Assembly: GCF_007827815.1 (NCBI RefSeq)
Contig: NZ_VITH01000002.1
Coordinates: forward strand, 310,001 to 374,000
Source of the DNA: Azospirillum brasilense
Lineage (GTDB): Bacteria > Pseudomonadota > Alphaproteobacteria > Azospirillales > Azospirillaceae
Length of the DNA stretch: 64,000 nucleotides
Reading direction: 5' to 3'
A program made the position numbers and the translations under genes. How positions within the stretch are numbered: the stretch's first letter is position 1; each line of letters begins with the position of its first letter. The notes under the pieces are model-generated. The model was given only the letters and a program-made list of their open reading frames with translations. It had not been told where the DNA came from and did no database searches. Shown here one piece after another: positions 21,296 to 30,548 of this stretch.

Positions 21296-21979
21296 TCAGT
21301 CCGCCGCCATGCGCTCCGCGATGCCGCACAGGCCGTCCCAGTCCAGCGCGGCCGGGTCCGCCACCACATGGTCGGCGGCGTCGAACAGCAGGTCGGCGTG
21401 CTGCGGCCAGGCGATGGTCAGCATGCCGGCGGCCTTGGCGGCGCGGGCGCCGGTCGGGCTATCCTCGATCACCGCGCAGGCCGCGGGCGGCACGCCGAGG
21501 CGGGCGGCGGCGGTCAGGTAGGGCTCGGGGTCGGGCTTGCCCTTGGTCACGTCGTCGCGGCTGAGGCCGAACAGGAAATGCGGGCTGCCCATGTGGCGCA
21601 AGTTGGCCTCGACCACGCGGCGCCCGCTGTTCGACACGCAGGCTTGCAGCAGCCCCCGTTCCGCGAAGGCGTCGACCAGCGCCAGGGCCCCGGCCCGCGC
21701 CTCGACCTCGGCGATGCGCTCCAGATAGAGGTCGGTGATGGCGTCCGCCCATTCCCGAAAGGTCAGGGCCATGGGACGGGCGGCGTGCAGCCGGGCGTAC
21801 AGCTCGGGGAAGGCGACGCCCAGCGTGGCCGCGTAGTCCGTGTCGGACATAACATGGCCGTGCAGCCGGCAAACCGCGATGGTGGCGCGCTGGTGCCAGG
21901 GCTCGCTGTCGAGCAGCGTGCCGTCGATGTCCCACAGGATGGCCTGGAGGGGCGGGCGGGCCAGGATCGGAACGCTCAC
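21296..21979 (-). CDS. HAD-superfamily hydrolase (phosphatase-like)
   Basis: 227 residues with HAD motif [12 protein letters not shown], motif II VSNSGRR, motif [12 protein letters not shown] and motif [19 protein letters not shown]. The alpha-helical cap after motif I is the subfamily of beta-phosphoglucomutase and small-sugar phosphatases. The exact substrate is unknown. The GTG start overlaps the proB stop by four bases (GTGA), so it is coupled to proB; whether it acts in proline synthesis is not clear. Confidence 0.88.
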   Translation of the reverse strand: MSVPILARPPLQAILWDIDGTLLDSEPWHQRATIAVCRLHGHVMSDTDYAATLGVAFPELYARLHAARPMALTFREWADAITDLYLERIAEVEARAGALALVDAFAERGLLQACVSNSGRRVVEANLRHMGSPHFLFGLSRDDVTKGKPDPEPYLTAAARLGVPPAACAVIEDSPTGARAAKAAGMLTIAWPQHADLLFDAADHVVADPAALDWDGLCGIAERMAAD

Positions 21980-23172
21980 CGCACCACCAGATCGTCGCGG
22001 TGGATCATCTCGTCGCGGCCGTGGTAGCCGAGGATCTCCTCGATCTCGTGGCTCTTGCGGCCGGCGATGCGGCGGGCGTCCTCGGCGGCGTAGGCGGTCA
22101 GGCCGCGCGCCACCTCGCGCCCGTCCGGCGCCTTCACCACCACCACGTCGCCGCGCTCGAAGTCGCCTTCCACGGCGCGCACCCCGGCGGGCAGCAGGCT
22201 GGCCCCGCGGGCGAGCGCCGACAGCGCGCCGGCGTCCACCGTCAGCGCGCCGTGGGCGTTCAGGTTGCCGCCGATCCACGCCTTGCGGGCGGAGGAGGGG
22301 GAGGCGGCGGGCAGGAACCAGGTGCAGAGCGCGCCGCCCTGCTCGGGCCGCTGTTCCAGCGCGGCCAGCGGATTCATGCGCTTGCCCTTGGCGATGACCA
22401 TGCGGCAGCCGGCGGCCAGCGCCACGCGCGCCGCGACGATCTTGGTCACCATGCCGCCGGAGCTGTAGCCCGGCGGCGGCTCGCCCGCCATGTTCTCGAT
22501 GTCGGAGGTCAGTTCCTGGACGACCGGGATGTGCCGGGCCTCGGGGTCCTTGCGCGGGTCGGCGGTGTAGAGGCCGTCGATGTCCGACAGCAGGACCAGC
22601 GTGTCGGCGCTGATCATCTGGGCGACGCGGGCGGCCAGACGGTCGTTGTCGCCGAAGCGGATCTCCGCCGTGGCGACCGTGTCGTTCTCGTTGATGACCG
22701 GGACGGCGCCCAGCCGCAGCAGCGTGTCGATGGTGGCGCGGCCGTTGAGGTGGCGGCGGCGCTCCTCCGTGTCCTCCAGCGTCACCAGCACCTGGGCGAC
22801 GGTCAGCCCATGGCGGGACAGCGTCTCCTGATAGGCGGCGGCGAGCCGGATCTGGCCGGTGGCGGCGGCGGCCTGCTTCTCTTCCAGACGCAGGGCGCGC
22901 CCGACGAGGCCGAGATGCTCGCGCCCGCAGGCGACGGCGCCGGAGGTGACGATCACCACCTCCTGGCCGCGCTTGCGGCAGGCGGCCACGTCGTCGGCCA
23001 GCGCGTCCAGCCACTCGCGGCGCATCCGGCCGGTGGCGCTGTCGACGAGCAGGGCGGAGCCGATCTTGACGACCAGCCGCCGCGCGTCGAGCAGGGTGGG
23101 AAGCAGGGAGGGAGCCTCAGCCTTTGGCGTTGTCGTCGTGGCCGTCGCTGTGTTCGGTGTCGTCACCGTCAT
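21976..23172 (-). CDS. proB: Glutamate 5-kinase
   Basis: First committed step of proline synthesis; normally inhibited by proline. 398 residues: an amino-acid kinase domain ([52 protein letters not shown]) and a C-terminal PUA domain. The ATG, with GAAGG five bases upstream, starts inside obgE, giving an out-of-frame overlap of 56 bases; the first 20 residues are Thr-rich as a result. No in-frame start codon exists near the obgE stop. It follows obgE and is coupled to the HAD gene. Confidence 0.95.
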   Translation of the reverse strand: MTVTTPNTATATTTTPKAEAPSLLPTLLDARRLVVKIGSALLVDSATGRMRREWLDALADDVAACRKRGQEVVIVTSGAVACGREHLGLVGRALRLEEKQAAAATGQIRLAAAYQETLSRHGLTVAQVLVTLEDTEERRRHLNGRATIDTLLRLGAVPVINENDTVATAEIRFGDNDRLAARVAQMISADTLVLLSDIDGLYTADPRKDPEARHIPVVQELTSDIENMAGEPPPGYSSGGMVTKIVAARVALAAGCRMVIAKGKRMNPLAALEQRPEQGGALCTWFLPAASPSSARKAWIGGNLNAHGALTVDAGALSALARGASLLPAGVRAVEGDFERGDVVVVKAPDGREVARGLTAYAAEDARRIAGRKSHEIEEILGYHGRDEMIHRDDLVVR

Positions 23173-24346
23173 CGTCGCCTTCATCGTCCCAGTCATCCCC
23201 ATCCGAGTCGGAGCCGTCGTCCGCCTCCTCGGGGAGATCGTCGTACTCGCCCGTCTCCTCGTTCCAGCCGGCATACTCGTCGTCCATCTTCTGGCCGACC
23301 GGGGCCCGGGGGATGGAGCGCGTGACCGGAGCCTGGATGACGTCGGGCTCCTCTTCCTTGGACTGTTTGATGAGCGTGAGCAAGCGGTAAAGCACCGCCT
23401 GGACGCCCTGGCCGGTGGCGCCGGACAGAACCATCACCTCGGCACCCGACGCCGCCTCCAGCGCGACCTTCTTCTCCGCGACCTCTTCGTCGAGCAGGGC
23501 GTCGGCCTTGTTCAGGCCGATGATCTCCAACTTGTCGGCGAGGTTGCCGCCGTAGGCGACCAGCTCGTTGCGGATGGTGGTGTAGGACTGGACCACGTCT
23601 TCCGCCGTGCCGTCGATCAGGTGGAGCAGCACGCGGGTGCGCTCCACATGGCCGAGGAAGCGGTCGCCCAGCCCGTGCCCCTCGTGCGCGCCCTCGATCA
23701 GGCCGGGGATGTCGGCGATGACGAACTCCTCGTCACCCGCGCGGACGACGCCCAGGTTGGGGGCCAGCGTGGTGAAGGGGTAGTCGGCGATCTTCGGGCG
23801 CGCCGCGGTGGTCGCGGCCAGGAAGGTCGACTTGCCGGCGTTGGGCAGGCCGAGCAGGCCGGTGTCGGCGATCAGCTTCAGCCGCAGCCAGACCCAGCGC
23901 TCCTCGCCCGGCCAGCCGGGGTGCGACTTGCGCGGGGCGCGGTTGGTCGGGGTCTTGTAATGGGCGTTGCCGAAGCCGCCGTCGCCGCCCTTCAGGAGGA
24001 CGACGCGCTGGCCGGGCTCCGTCAGGTCGAGCAGCACGGTCTCCTGGTCCTCGTCGAGGATCTGGGTGCCGACCGGCACGCGCAGGACCACGTCCTCGCC
24101 CCGGGCGCCGTTGCGGTTGGCGCCCATGCCGTGGTTGCCGCGCTGCGCCTTGAAATGCTGCTTGTAGCGGTAGTCGATCAGCGTGTTGAGGCCGTTCACG
24201 ACCTCGATCACGACATCGCCGCCGCGGCCGCCGTTGCCGCCGTCCGGTCCGCCATACTCGATGAACTTCTCGCGGCGGAAGGCGATGGCGCCGGGGCCGC
24301 CGTCGCCGCTTTTCAGATACACCTTGGCTTGATCGAGGAACTTCAT
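23117..24346 (-). CDS. obgE: Obg-family GTPase (ObgE/CgtA)
   Basis: Essential GTPase for 50S ribosome assembly and stress response. 409 residues: the glycine-rich Obg fold (about 1-158, [20 protein letters not shown]), G-domain with G1 GLPNAGKS at 166-173, DIPG and NKAD motifs, and an acidic C-terminal tail of about 60 residues rich in Asp/Glu (for example [12 protein letters not shown]). The chosen ATG matches the conserved family start. The tail's last 19 codons overlap proB in another frame. The gene lies downstream of rplU-rpmA, the usual arrangement. Confidence 0.97.
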   Translation of the reverse strand: MKFLDQAKVYLKSGDGGPGAIAFRREKFIEYGGPDGGNGGRGGDVVIEVVNGLNTLIDYRYKQHFKAQRGNHGMGANRNGARGEDVVLRVPVGTQILDEDQETVLLDLTEPGQRVVLLKGGDGGFGNAHYKTPTNRAPRKSHPGWPGEERWVWLRLKLIADTGLLGLPNAGKSTFLAATTAARPKIADYPFTTLAPNLGVVRAGDEEFVIADIPGLIEGAHEGHGLGDRFLGHVERTRVLLHLIDGTAEDVVQSYTTIRNELVAYGGNLADKLEIIGLNKADALLDEEVAEKKVALEAASGAEVMVLSGATGQGVQAVLYRLLTLIKQSKEEEPDVIQAPVTRSIPRAPVGQKMDDEYAGWNEETGEYDDLPEEADDGSDSDGDDWDDEGDDDGDDTEHSDGHDDNAKG

Positions 24347-24421
24347 CGGGGACCGTGCCGGCCAATCTACCGTTTGCGCACCGTCCTCCAACCGGGGGAA
24401 GGGGGCGGTGACCAGACCATC

Positions 24422-24462
24422 AAAAAAAGAAAATCGGGGGCCGGTTGCCCGAACCCCCGATT
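24422..24462 (-). terminator. Rho-independent terminator after rpmA
   Basis: On the minus strand a perfect 9-base stem AATCGGGGG/CCCCCGATT (24432-24440 and 24454-24462) is followed by TTCTTTTTTTG. This is a textbook terminator and separates rplU-rpmA from obgE-proB. Confidence 0.92.
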
Positions 24463-24492
24463 GTCCCAACACACCGTACGGGCCGGACGAGA

Positions 24493-24771
24493 TTACTCGG
24501 CCGCGACCGCCTGGACCTCGACCGCCTCGATGGCGACGTAGGTGCGCCCCTGGGCGCTGTGCTTGAAGGCCACCACGCCGTCCGCCTTGGCGAACAGGGT
24601 GTGGTCCTTGCCGATGCCGACGTTCTCACCGGGGTGGAACTTCGTGCCGCGCTGGCGGACGATGATGTTGCCGGCGACGACGTTCTCGCCACCGAAACGC
24701 TTCACGCCGAGGCGGCGGCCAGCGGAATCGCGGCCGTTGCGCGAAGAGCCGCCTGCTTTTTTATGGGCCAT
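24493..24771 (-). CDS. rpmA: 50S ribosomal protein bL27
   Basis: Ribosomal protein near the peptidyl-transferase centre. 92 residues with the conserved start [16 protein letters not shown] and [21 protein letters not shown]. It follows rplU with a 33-base gap, the standard rplU-rpmA operon. Confidence 0.99.
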   Translation of the reverse strand: MAHKKAGGSSRNGRDSAGRRLGVKRFGGENVVAGNIIVRQRGTKFHPGENVGIGKDHTLFAKADGVVAFKHSAQGRTYVAIEAVEVQAVAAE

Positions 24772-24804
24772 GGGGAGTTACTCCTGTGACTGGTCGGCGG
24801 CCGT

Positions 24805-25122
24805 TCAGGCGGCGCCGTTGATCCCGGTGATGCGCAGGACGGTCAGGTCCTGGCGGTGGCCGTTCTTACGGCGGTAGTTCTGGCGGCGCTTCTTCTTGAA
24901 GACGATGATCTTCGGACCGCGATCCTGGGCGACGATCTCGGCGGTCACAGCAGCGCCGGCAACCGTCGGGGTGCCAAGGGTGGTGCTGCCGCCGTCGCTG
25001 ACCATCAGCACGTCGTTGAGCGTGATGGAAGCGCCGGCCTCGGCCTCGAGCTTCTCAACGCGGATCACGTCGCCATTGGCGACCTTGTACTGCTTGCCGC
25101 CGGTGCGGATCACTGCAAACAT
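24805..25122 (-). CDS. rplU: 50S ribosomal protein bL21
   Basis: Ribosomal protein that contacts bL20. 105 residues with [25 protein letters not shown] and the basic [17 protein letters not shown] motif typical of bL21. A GTG three codons upstream is also in frame, but the ATG matches the family start and the AGG site lies too close to the GTG. It is first gene of the operon, with a clear promoter and a structured leader. Confidence 0.98.
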   Translation of the reverse strand: MFAVIRTGGKQYKVANGDVIRVEKLEAEAGASITLNDVLMVSDGGSTTLGTPTVAGAAVTAEIVAQDRGPKIIVFKKKRRQNYRRKNGHRQDLTVLRITGINGAA

Positions 25123-25145
25123 CGTCGTCACTGCCTATCTCAAAA

Positions 25146-25175
25146 CAAACGGAAGGGCCGCTCGCCCACCGTTTG
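25146..25175 (-). promoter_or_regulatory. Hairpin in the rplU leader
   Basis: CAAACGG (25146-25152) and CCGTTTG (25169-25175) form a perfect 7-base stem, with partial outer pairing of CTCAAA and TTTGAG. It lies between the promoter and the rplU start, where autoregulatory L21-type leaders occur in other bacteria. Regulation is an inference. Confidence 0.4.
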
Positions 25176-25202
25176 AGGTGCAAGCCCGTTCGTGAGAGCG
25201 GG

Positions 25203-25231
25203 GATTTAACCGATGGGCCACCGGGAGTCAA
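25203..25231 (-). promoter_or_regulatory. Promoter of rplU-rpmA
   Basis: On the minus strand TTGACT (25226-25231) and TAAATC (25203-25208) are separated by exactly 17 bases. The predicted start leaves a leader of about 75 bases before rplU. One of the best sigma-70-like matches in the window. Confidence 0.7.
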
Positions 25232-25276
25232 CAGTCATGGTGGCATTTTCCCGTTCATTTTCCTGCAAACAAGGGC

Positions 25277-25305
25277 TTGCATCCCCCCAGGCTTTTGGGT
25301 AGGTT
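25277..25305 (+). promoter_or_regulatory. Candidate promoter of tRNA-Ser
   Basis: TTGCAT (25277-25282) and TAGGTT (25300-25305) with a 17-base spacer. The expected start is about 20 bases before the tRNA, suitable for a tRNA leader. Confidence 0.5.
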
Positions 25306-25331
25306 CCGCGCCACCCCGGAAACGGGGCAGC

Positions 25332-25421
25332 GGATGGGTGGCAGAGCGGTTGAATGCACCGCACTCGAAATGCGGCATACCCGCGAGGGTATCGGGAGTT
25401 CGAATCTCCCCCCATCCGCCA
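25332..25421 (+). tRNA. tRNA-Ser, anticodon CGA
   Basis: 90 bases including an encoded CCA. Acceptor stem GGATGGG/CCCATCC, anticodon stem CCGCA/TGCGG with loop CTCGAAA (anticodon CGA, reads UCG), a long variable arm (CATACCCGCGAGGGTATC) typical of serine tRNAs, and T arm GGGAGTTCGAATCTCCC. A terminator follows 30 bases on. Confidence 0.97.
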
Positions 25422-25451
25422 CTCTCATTCGAGCGAACGCTCACAACGAAG

Positions 25452-25480
25452 AAGCCTTCCCGACCGGGAAGGCTTTTTTC
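25452..25480 (+). terminator. Rho-independent terminator after tRNA-Ser
   Basis: AAGCCTTCCCG and CGGGAAGGCTT form an almost loopless stem followed by TTTTTTC. Strong terminator for the tRNA transcript. Confidence 0.92.
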
Positions 25481-25501
25481 GTTTCCGGCCTCGTGTGGTC
25501 C

Positions 25502-26344
25502 TCAGGCGTCCTTGAGCATCGCCAGCGCCGCCTCGAACAGCGCGCTGCCCGGTTCGGCGAGGCGGTCGACCACGCTGAAATGGTCGGCGCCCGGCTCCAC
25601 GATCTCCCGCACCGCGTTGCCCTGCGCGGCCCAGGCCAGAGCGTAGTCGGCCTGCTGGCGGTGCATCGCGTCGGTCTCGAGGCCGCCCAGCGCCGGCATC
25701 AGCAGCGGGGCCGGGGCGGGAACGGCGTGGATCGGGCTCAGCCGCCGCGCCGAGTCGGCGTCGAGCCGCAACTGTTCGTTCACCTCGAAGCCGAGCATCG
25801 GTTCCAGGTCGTAGAGGCCACTGATCGGGATGCCGCCGGCCACGCGGTCGCGGTTCTCCGAGACGAGCTTGGCCGTCAGATGGCCGCCCGCCGAATGGCC
25901 GGAGACCACCACCCGCCGCGGATCGCCGCCGAAGCCGGCCGCGTTGGCGAACACCCAGTCCAGCCCGGCCTGGGCGTGGCCGCACAGTTCGTCCATCGTC
26001 ACGTCCGGGCACAGGCCGTAGCCGAGCAGGACGACCGCCACCCCGCGCTCCACATAGGGTGCGGCGATGAAGGAATGCAGGTCCTTCGACAGCGCCCGCC
26101 AGTAGCCGCCGTGGATGAAGACCAGCACCGGGGCGCCGTCTCCGGCGGAGAAGACGTCGGCGCGCTGGCGCGGGTGCGGGCCGGTGGGGATGTCGTAGCG
26201 GCCGCCGAGCCGGGCGCGCACCGCCTCGCTCTCCGCCTGCCAGCGGGCGAAATAGGCCGGGTGCTCCGGCACCAGCTTGCGGAAATTGTACTGGCGGTCG
26301 ATCTCGGCGGCGGTCATGCCGCCATACAGGGCTTCAGACGCCAA
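25502..26344 (-). CDS. Alpha/beta hydrolase, kynurenine-formamidase-like
   Basis: 280 residues. The oxyanion motif HGGYW (about residue 79), nucleophile elbow GHSAGGHL (about 148-155) and the late His in GADHFSV complete an esterase triad. The N-terminal LYGGMTAAEIDRQYN pattern occurs in the arylformamidase-like branch, so N-formylkynurenine or another small amide/ester is a possible substrate. The start is a TTG, chosen because AAGGAG lies seven bases upstream; it lies within the end of livF (11-base overlap). An ATG nine codons later is an alternative. It is the last gene of a branched-chain amino-acid-type transporter operon, which suggests its substrate or product is imported by that system. 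Confidence 0.82.
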   Translation of the reverse strand: MASEALYGGMTAAEIDRQYNFRKLVPEHPAYFARWQAESEAVRARLGGRYDIPTGPHPRQRADVFSAGDGAPVLVFIHGGYWRALSKDLHSFIAAPYVERGVAVVLLGYGLCPDVTMDELCGHAQAGLDWVFANAAGFGGDPRRVVVSGHSAGGHLTAKLVSENRDRVAGGIPISGLYDLEPMLGFEVNEQLRLDADSARRLSPIHAVPAPAPLLMPALGGLETDAMHRQQADYALAWAAQGNAVREIVEPGADHFSVVDRLAEPGSALFEAALAMLKDA

Positions 26345-27035
26345 GATAGCGCTCCTTCAGGGTGGGATCGGCGAGCAGGGCGGCGGAGCTGCCGGACCAC
26401 ACCAGCCGTCCCTTCTCGATGACGTGATGGCGGTCGGCCAGGGCGGCGAGGGCGTGGACGTTCTTGTCCACCACCAGGATCGCCTGCCCCTCGTCCTTCA
26501 GGCGGGCGAGGCAGTCCCAGATCTCCTGCCGGACCAGCGGGGCCAGCCCCTCCGTCGCCTCGTCGAGGATCAGCAGCTTGGGGTTGGTCATCAGGGCGCG
26601 CCCGACGGCGAGCATCTGCTGCTCCCCGCCCGACAGGTTGCGGGCGAGGTTGCCGGCGCGCTCGGCCAGCCGGGGGAACAGGGCGTGGACCCGCTCCACC
26701 GTCCAGGGATCGGAGCGCCCGAAGCGGTTGGCGGCGGTGGCGATCAGGTTCTCGCGCACGGTCAGGGTGGGGAAGACCTGCCGCCCCTCCGGCACCAGGG
26801 CGATGCCGGCCCGCGCGATGCGGTGCGGCGGCCGGCCGGCGATTTCCGCGCCCTCGAAGGCGATGGAGCCGCCGCTCGGCGCCACGAGGCCCATGATCGC
26901 CTTGATGGTCGTGGTCTTGCCCATGCCGTTGCGGCCCATCAGGGTCACCGCCTCGCCGGCGTCGACGGACAGCTCCATGCCGAACAGCGCCTGGCTGGAG
27001 CCGTAGGCGGCGGTCAGGTTGGCGACGCGCAGCAT
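26334..27035 (-). CDS. livF: Branched-chain amino-acid ABC transporter ATPase, LivF type
   Basis: Second ATPase of a HAAT-family importer. 233 residues with Walker A GRNGMGKTT, signature LSGGEQQM, Walker B LLILDEATEGLAP and the LivF-like end. Its ATG overlaps the livG stop by one base (TGATG). The transporter set is livM-livG-livF here and livH plus a binding protein 4 kb upstream on the same strand. Confidence 0.93.
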   Translation of the reverse strand: MLRVANLTAAYGSSQALFGMELSVDAGEAVTLMGRNGMGKTTTIKAIMGLVAPSGGSIAFEGAEIAGRPPHRIARAGIALVPEGRQVFPTLTVRENLIATAANRFGRSDPWTVERVHALFPRLAERAGNLARNLSGGEQQMLAVGRALMTNPKLLILDEATEGLAPLVRQEIWDCLARLKDEGQAILVVDKNVHALAALADRHHVIEKGRLVWSGSSAALLADPTLKERYLGV

Positions 27036-27793
27036 CAGGCCACCTCCAGCTCGTCGCCGAGATAGGCCTCGCGCACCGCCGGGTCGTTGCGGATCTGCTC
27101 CGGGGGGCCGCTGGCGAGGTCCTTGCCGCGCACCAGAACGGTGATGCGGTCGGCCAGTGCGAAGACGGCGTCCATGTCGTGCTCCACCAGCAGGATCGTC
27201 ACGCCGCCCTTCAACTCCTGCAGCAGTTCGACCATGCGGGCGGAGTCCTCCGGTCCCATGCCGGCCATCGGCTCGTCGAGCAGGAGCAGACGCGGCCCGG
27301 TCGCCAGAGCCATCGCCAGTTCGAGCTGCCGCTTCTCGCCATGGGCCAGCGCGTCGGCGCGGGTGTCGGCCCGCGCGCCCAGCCCGACCCGCTCCAGCAC
27401 GGCGCGGGCGGGGTCGGCCAGCCGCCGGTCGCGCCCGGCGTCGCGCCAGAAGCGGAAGCTGTGCCCGGCGTGGGCCTGCACCGCCAGCGCCACGTTGTCG
27501 AGCGCGGTGAAGCTGGGGAAGATCGAGGTGATCTGGAAGCTGCGCGCCAGCCCGCGCTGCGCCCGCTTGTGCACGGGCAGACGGGTCACGTCGCGGCCGT
27601 CGAACAGGATGGTTCCGGAATCGGGGGTCAGCTCCCCCGACAGCTGGCCGATCAGGGTGGTCTTGCCGGCCCCGTTCGGGCCGATCAGGGCGTGCAGCTC
27701 CCCCTCCGCGACGGACAGCGAAAGGCCGTCGGTGGCGGCCAGACCGCCGAAGCGCTTGACCAGCGAGTCGGTGCTCAGCAGAGGGGCGCTCAC
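27035..27793 (-). CDS. livG: Branched-chain amino-acid ABC transporter ATPase, LivG type
   Basis: First ATPase of the importer. 252 residues with Walker A GPNGAGKTT, a HGEKRQLELAMAL signature (H instead of LSGGQ start, usual for LivG) and Walker B LLLLDEPMAGMGP. The GTG start forms a GTGA overlap with livM. Belongs with livM and livF. Confidence 0.93.
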   Translation of the reverse strand: MSAPLLSTDSLVKRFGGLAATDGLSLSVAEGELHALIGPNGAGKTTLIGQLSGELTPDSGTILFDGRDVTRLPVHKRAQRGLARSFQITSIFPSFTALDNVALAVQAHAGHSFRFWRDAGRDRRLADPARAVLERVGLGARADTRADALAHGEKRQLELAMALATGPRLLLLDEPMAGMGPEDSARMVELLQELKGGVTILLVEHDMDAVFALADRITVLVRGKDLASGPPEQIRNDPAVREAYLGDELEVA

Positions 27794-28809
27794 GGGCGCC
27801 TCCCGGCGACGACGCCCCACAATCCCTTGCGGGCATACAGCACGAGAAGGATCAGCACCGGCCCCAGCACGATCTTCCAATGCTCGCCCAGCCCGGCGTG
27901 GGCGAGGTCCATCAGCTCCGGCACGAACTCCTCCAGCAGCAGGAGCGCGGCGGCGCCCAGCACCGGGCCGATCAGCGTGCCGATGCCGCCCAGCACGACC
28001 ATCACGATCAGGTCGCCGGAGCGGCTCCAATGGAGATACTGCGGGCCGACGAACATGGTGGCGTTGGCGAGCAGCGCCCCGGCCAGCCCGGCCAGCGCCC
28101 CGGCGATGACGAAGGCGACCAGCTTGTAGCGGGTGACCGGGTAGCCGAGGGCGGCCATCCGCCGCTCGTTGTCCTTGGCGCCGCGGATCACCCGCCCGAA
28201 GCGGGAGTTGACCAGCCGCCAGCCCAGCGCCAGCGCCGCCACCAGAAGCCCCAGCACCACGTAGTAGAAGGTGGTGTGGTCGGCGATGTTCAGCGGGGCG
28301 GGCAGGGTGGAGCGGCTCCACAGCGCGATGCCGTCATCCCCGCCATAGGCCTTCAGCCCGGTCATCAGGTAGAAGAGCATCTGGGCGAAGGCCAGTGTGA
28401 TCATGATGAAGGGCACGCCGGTGGTGCGCAGCGAAATCGCCCCCACCGGAAGCGCCGCCAATGCTCCGGCCAGCATGGCCAGCGGCCAGACGATCAGCCC
28501 GTTCACCGTGCCGGGAAGCCCGAACAGCGTCGATCCGTCCGACTGGTGGGCGAACAGGATGCCGACGGCGTAGCCGCCGATCCCGACGAAGGCGGCGTGG
28601 CCGAAGCTGACCATCCCGCCGAATCCCAGGATCAGGTCGAGGCTGACCGCCGCCAGCGCGAAGACCAGGATGCGCGTCGCCAGCCGCACGTAGAAGGGTT
28701 CCCCCATCCAGTCGGCGACGGTGGGCAGCGCCAGCGCGACGGCCAGCAGGATCAGCAGGGCGATGCGGGGGCGGGTGAGATGGGCGGTTCGGGGCGCGGT
28801 CGGGGGCAT
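27790..28809 (-). CDS. livM: Branched-chain amino-acid ABC transporter permease, LivM type
   Basis: 339-residue integral membrane protein with about ten helices and the signature GGMVSFGHAAFVGIGGYAVG; the late motif SGDLIVMVVLGGIGTLIGPVLGAA is the LivM EAA-like loop. A GTG 26 codons upstream is also in frame, but the added segment is a low-complexity quasi-repeat, so I prefer the ATG. No clear ribosome site precedes either start. Its usual partner livH is not adjacent: two paralogous signalling genes and queC intervene. Confidence 0.92.
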   Translation of the reverse strand: MPPTAPRTAHLTRPRIALLILLAVALALPTVADWMGEPFYVRLATRILVFALAAVSLDLILGFGGMVSFGHAAFVGIGGYAVGILFAHQSDGSTLFGLPGTVNGLIVWPLAMLAGALAALPVGAISLRTTGVPFIMITLAFAQMLFYLMTGLKAYGGDDGIALWSRSTLPAPLNIADHTTFYYVVLGLLVAALALGWRLVNSRFGRVIRGAKDNERRMAALGYPVTRYKLVAFVIAGALAGLAGALLANATMFVGPQYLHWSRSGDLIVMVVLGGIGTLIGPVLGAAALLLLEEFVPELMDLAHAGLGEHWKIVLGPVLILLVLYARKGLWGVVAGRRP

Positions 28810-28938
28810 GGAGGGCCGGAACAGAGGGGCGGTCAACCAATTGGCGGGCCAATCGGCAAGCGAATCGGCAGGCCCGTCTTTTCGCACAGATGGGCGGGCT
28901 TGAACACAAAAGGTCGCGCCGGCCCGCTTAGCCCCGCC

Positions 28939-28979
28939 TCCTCATCCCCGCCTTCTCATCCCCGCCTTCTCATCCCCAG
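28939..28979. repeat. 14-base tandem repeat, about three copies
   Basis: CTCATCCCCGCCTT is repeated twice and followed by a partial third copy CTCATCCCC. It lies between the livM region and the first degenerate GGDEF/EAL gene and includes that gene's stop codon. It marks a possible junction in the split transporter locus. Confidence 0.8.
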
Positions 28980-30373
28980 GGCGTCTCGGGATGGTGCCGC
29001 CGCCGCGACCGCTGGAGGAGCTGGCGTTCGGTGCAGCGCTTCATGTGCTCCGGCACCTCCGAGTCCTCACCAATGATGGGACCGCTCAGATAGGCGGCGC
29101 CCGCGGCCTCCGCCACCTCCAGCTCCACCGGGTTGCGCACGCCGTCGACGTAGGCGAACATGCCGAACTTGCGCGGCCCGGGGCAGAAGGTCTGGAGCCG
29201 CTCCAGGATGTGCGGCTCGTCCTCCCGGCCGTCCAGCCGCAGCCCGACCCCCTTGACGCCGGCGGTGGCGTAGACCGACAGGTCGCCCGCGTCCTCGTGC
29301 AGGATGGCCATGGCGGCGCGGGCGAAGGGGCGCAGCATCGCCACGATCTCGGCCAGCCGGCCATAGGGAACGCCGGCCGGCAGCCCGTCCAGTTCGAAGG
29401 CCAGGAAAGGCATCAGAACGCGCGGAATCATCCGGCAGGCCTGGATGTACTCCCGCCGCCGCCGGCTGGAGGCGAGCGTGCCGAAATGGACGGGGATGGT
29501 CTGGGCGTAGCGGAATTTGTTGGCGTACAGCTCGTTGTAGGTGCTGACCGCGAGGCTCAGCGTTTCCATGTCGAGGTCGAAGACGGCCTCCTCGCGCTCC
29601 GGGTCGAAGGCGTCCATCAGGTTCAGGTAGCGGGCGGTGTCGGCGTCGGTGCGGCAGCAGTAGGTCGACACCACCTTGTGCTTCACGTCGAAGACCGGGC
29701 GGAACAGCACCTTGGGCCGGCTCTGCGGTGTGATGGTGTCCGCCGGCATCTCGGGCCGGTGCGGGCGCCGCGCCTCCGCCGCTGGAATCGCCGCTGGAAT
29801 CGCCGTTGAAACAGCCGCCGGAAAGACGGCGTCCGCCGGCGGGGGGGAGGCCGCCGCGGTGCCCTCCGGCTTGTGGACGGCGTCCTTGAGCAGGTCGGCC
29901 AGCCGGGCGGTGTCCAGCGCGACCCCACCGCCGACATCGACCACCGCGGTCTTGACGGTGATGCGCCGCGTGTCGGCGTGGCCCAGCAGCGCCTGATGCA
30001 GGCTTTCCATCACCTTGCTGCAGGTCAGCTGCGCCGACCTCCGGTCGGCCTGGGCGAAGACGATGATGTAATGGTTCTCACCGTAGCGGAACCAGACGTC
30101 GCGCGGCGACAGCACCTTCTTGAGCATGCGCTCGGTGTAGACGTGCACCCGCTCGTTCACGCTTCCCCAGCGGTCACCCAGCTCCTGGCGGATCTCGTCG
30201 AGGCCGATCAGATGGACGGACCCCGCCGTGACCGTCTGGCTGTGCGCCAGGATCTGCCGGGCGCGTTCCTTGAAGGATTCGTCGATCGATTGGGCGGGGG
30301 GCGAGGACGGCGTGGCCCCGTCATCCTGGCCCGCTATGGTGCCCTCCGGACCGGAGGATTGATGCATGAGCAT
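28970..30373 (-). CDS. Degenerate GGDEF/EAL-like signalling protein, copy A
   Basis: 467 residues. An N-terminal region (about 35-165) resembles a GGDEF domain but its active-site motif is RYGENHYIIVF (97-107) instead of RxGGDEF, so cyclase activity is unlikely. A linker rich in Ala/Pro (about 170-215) carries short repeats. The C-terminal half (about 215-455) has an EAL-like TIM-barrel pattern (IPVHFGTLASSRRRREYIQ, then FLAFELDGLPAG and AGVKGVGLRLDG) but lacks an evident EAL motif. It may be an effector or scaffold rather than an enzyme. The start follows GGGAAG at seven bases. It is a close paralogue of the gene immediately upstream; both lie inside the split liv locus. Confidence 0.75.
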   Translation of the reverse strand: MLMHQSSGPEGTIAGQDDGATPSSPPAQSIDESFKERARQILAHSQTVTAGSVHLIGLDEIRQELGDRWGSVNERVHVYTERMLKKVLSPRDVWFRYGENHYIIVFAQADRRSAQLTCSKVMESLHQALLGHADTRRITVKTAVVDVGGGVALDTARLADLLKDAVHKPEGTAAASPPPADAVFPAAVSTAIPAAIPAAEARRPHRPEMPADTITPQSRPKVLFRPVFDVKHKVVSTYCCRTDADTARYLNLMDAFDPEREEAVFDLDMETLSLAVSTYNELYANKFRYAQTIPVHFGTLASSRRRREYIQACRMIPRVLMPFLAFELDGLPAGVPYGRLAEIVAMLRPFARAAMAILHEDAGDLSVYATAGVKGVGLRLDGREDEPHILERLQTFCPGPRKFGMFAYVDGVRNPVELEVAEAAGAAYLSGPIIGEDSEVPEHMKRCTERQLLQRSRRRHHPETPWG

Positions 30374-30548
30374 GGCCGAGCTTCCCTTTCCGGTTGTTGG
30401 GGAGCGCGAACCCAACGGCAGGACAGCCGCCTGGACTGGGTACGGACGTCACTGGATCGACTTCGGGTTCAGGATGATCCTTTCGCACTTGCTAATGCGT
30501 TAACAGAAGCACTCTGTCGGTTCTTCTCGACGTCCTATGCGGAAAGAC

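Noticed and set aside
23124-23390. Serine-rich plus-strand frame of 88 codons
   Set aside because: It is the reverse complement of the acidic Obg tail.
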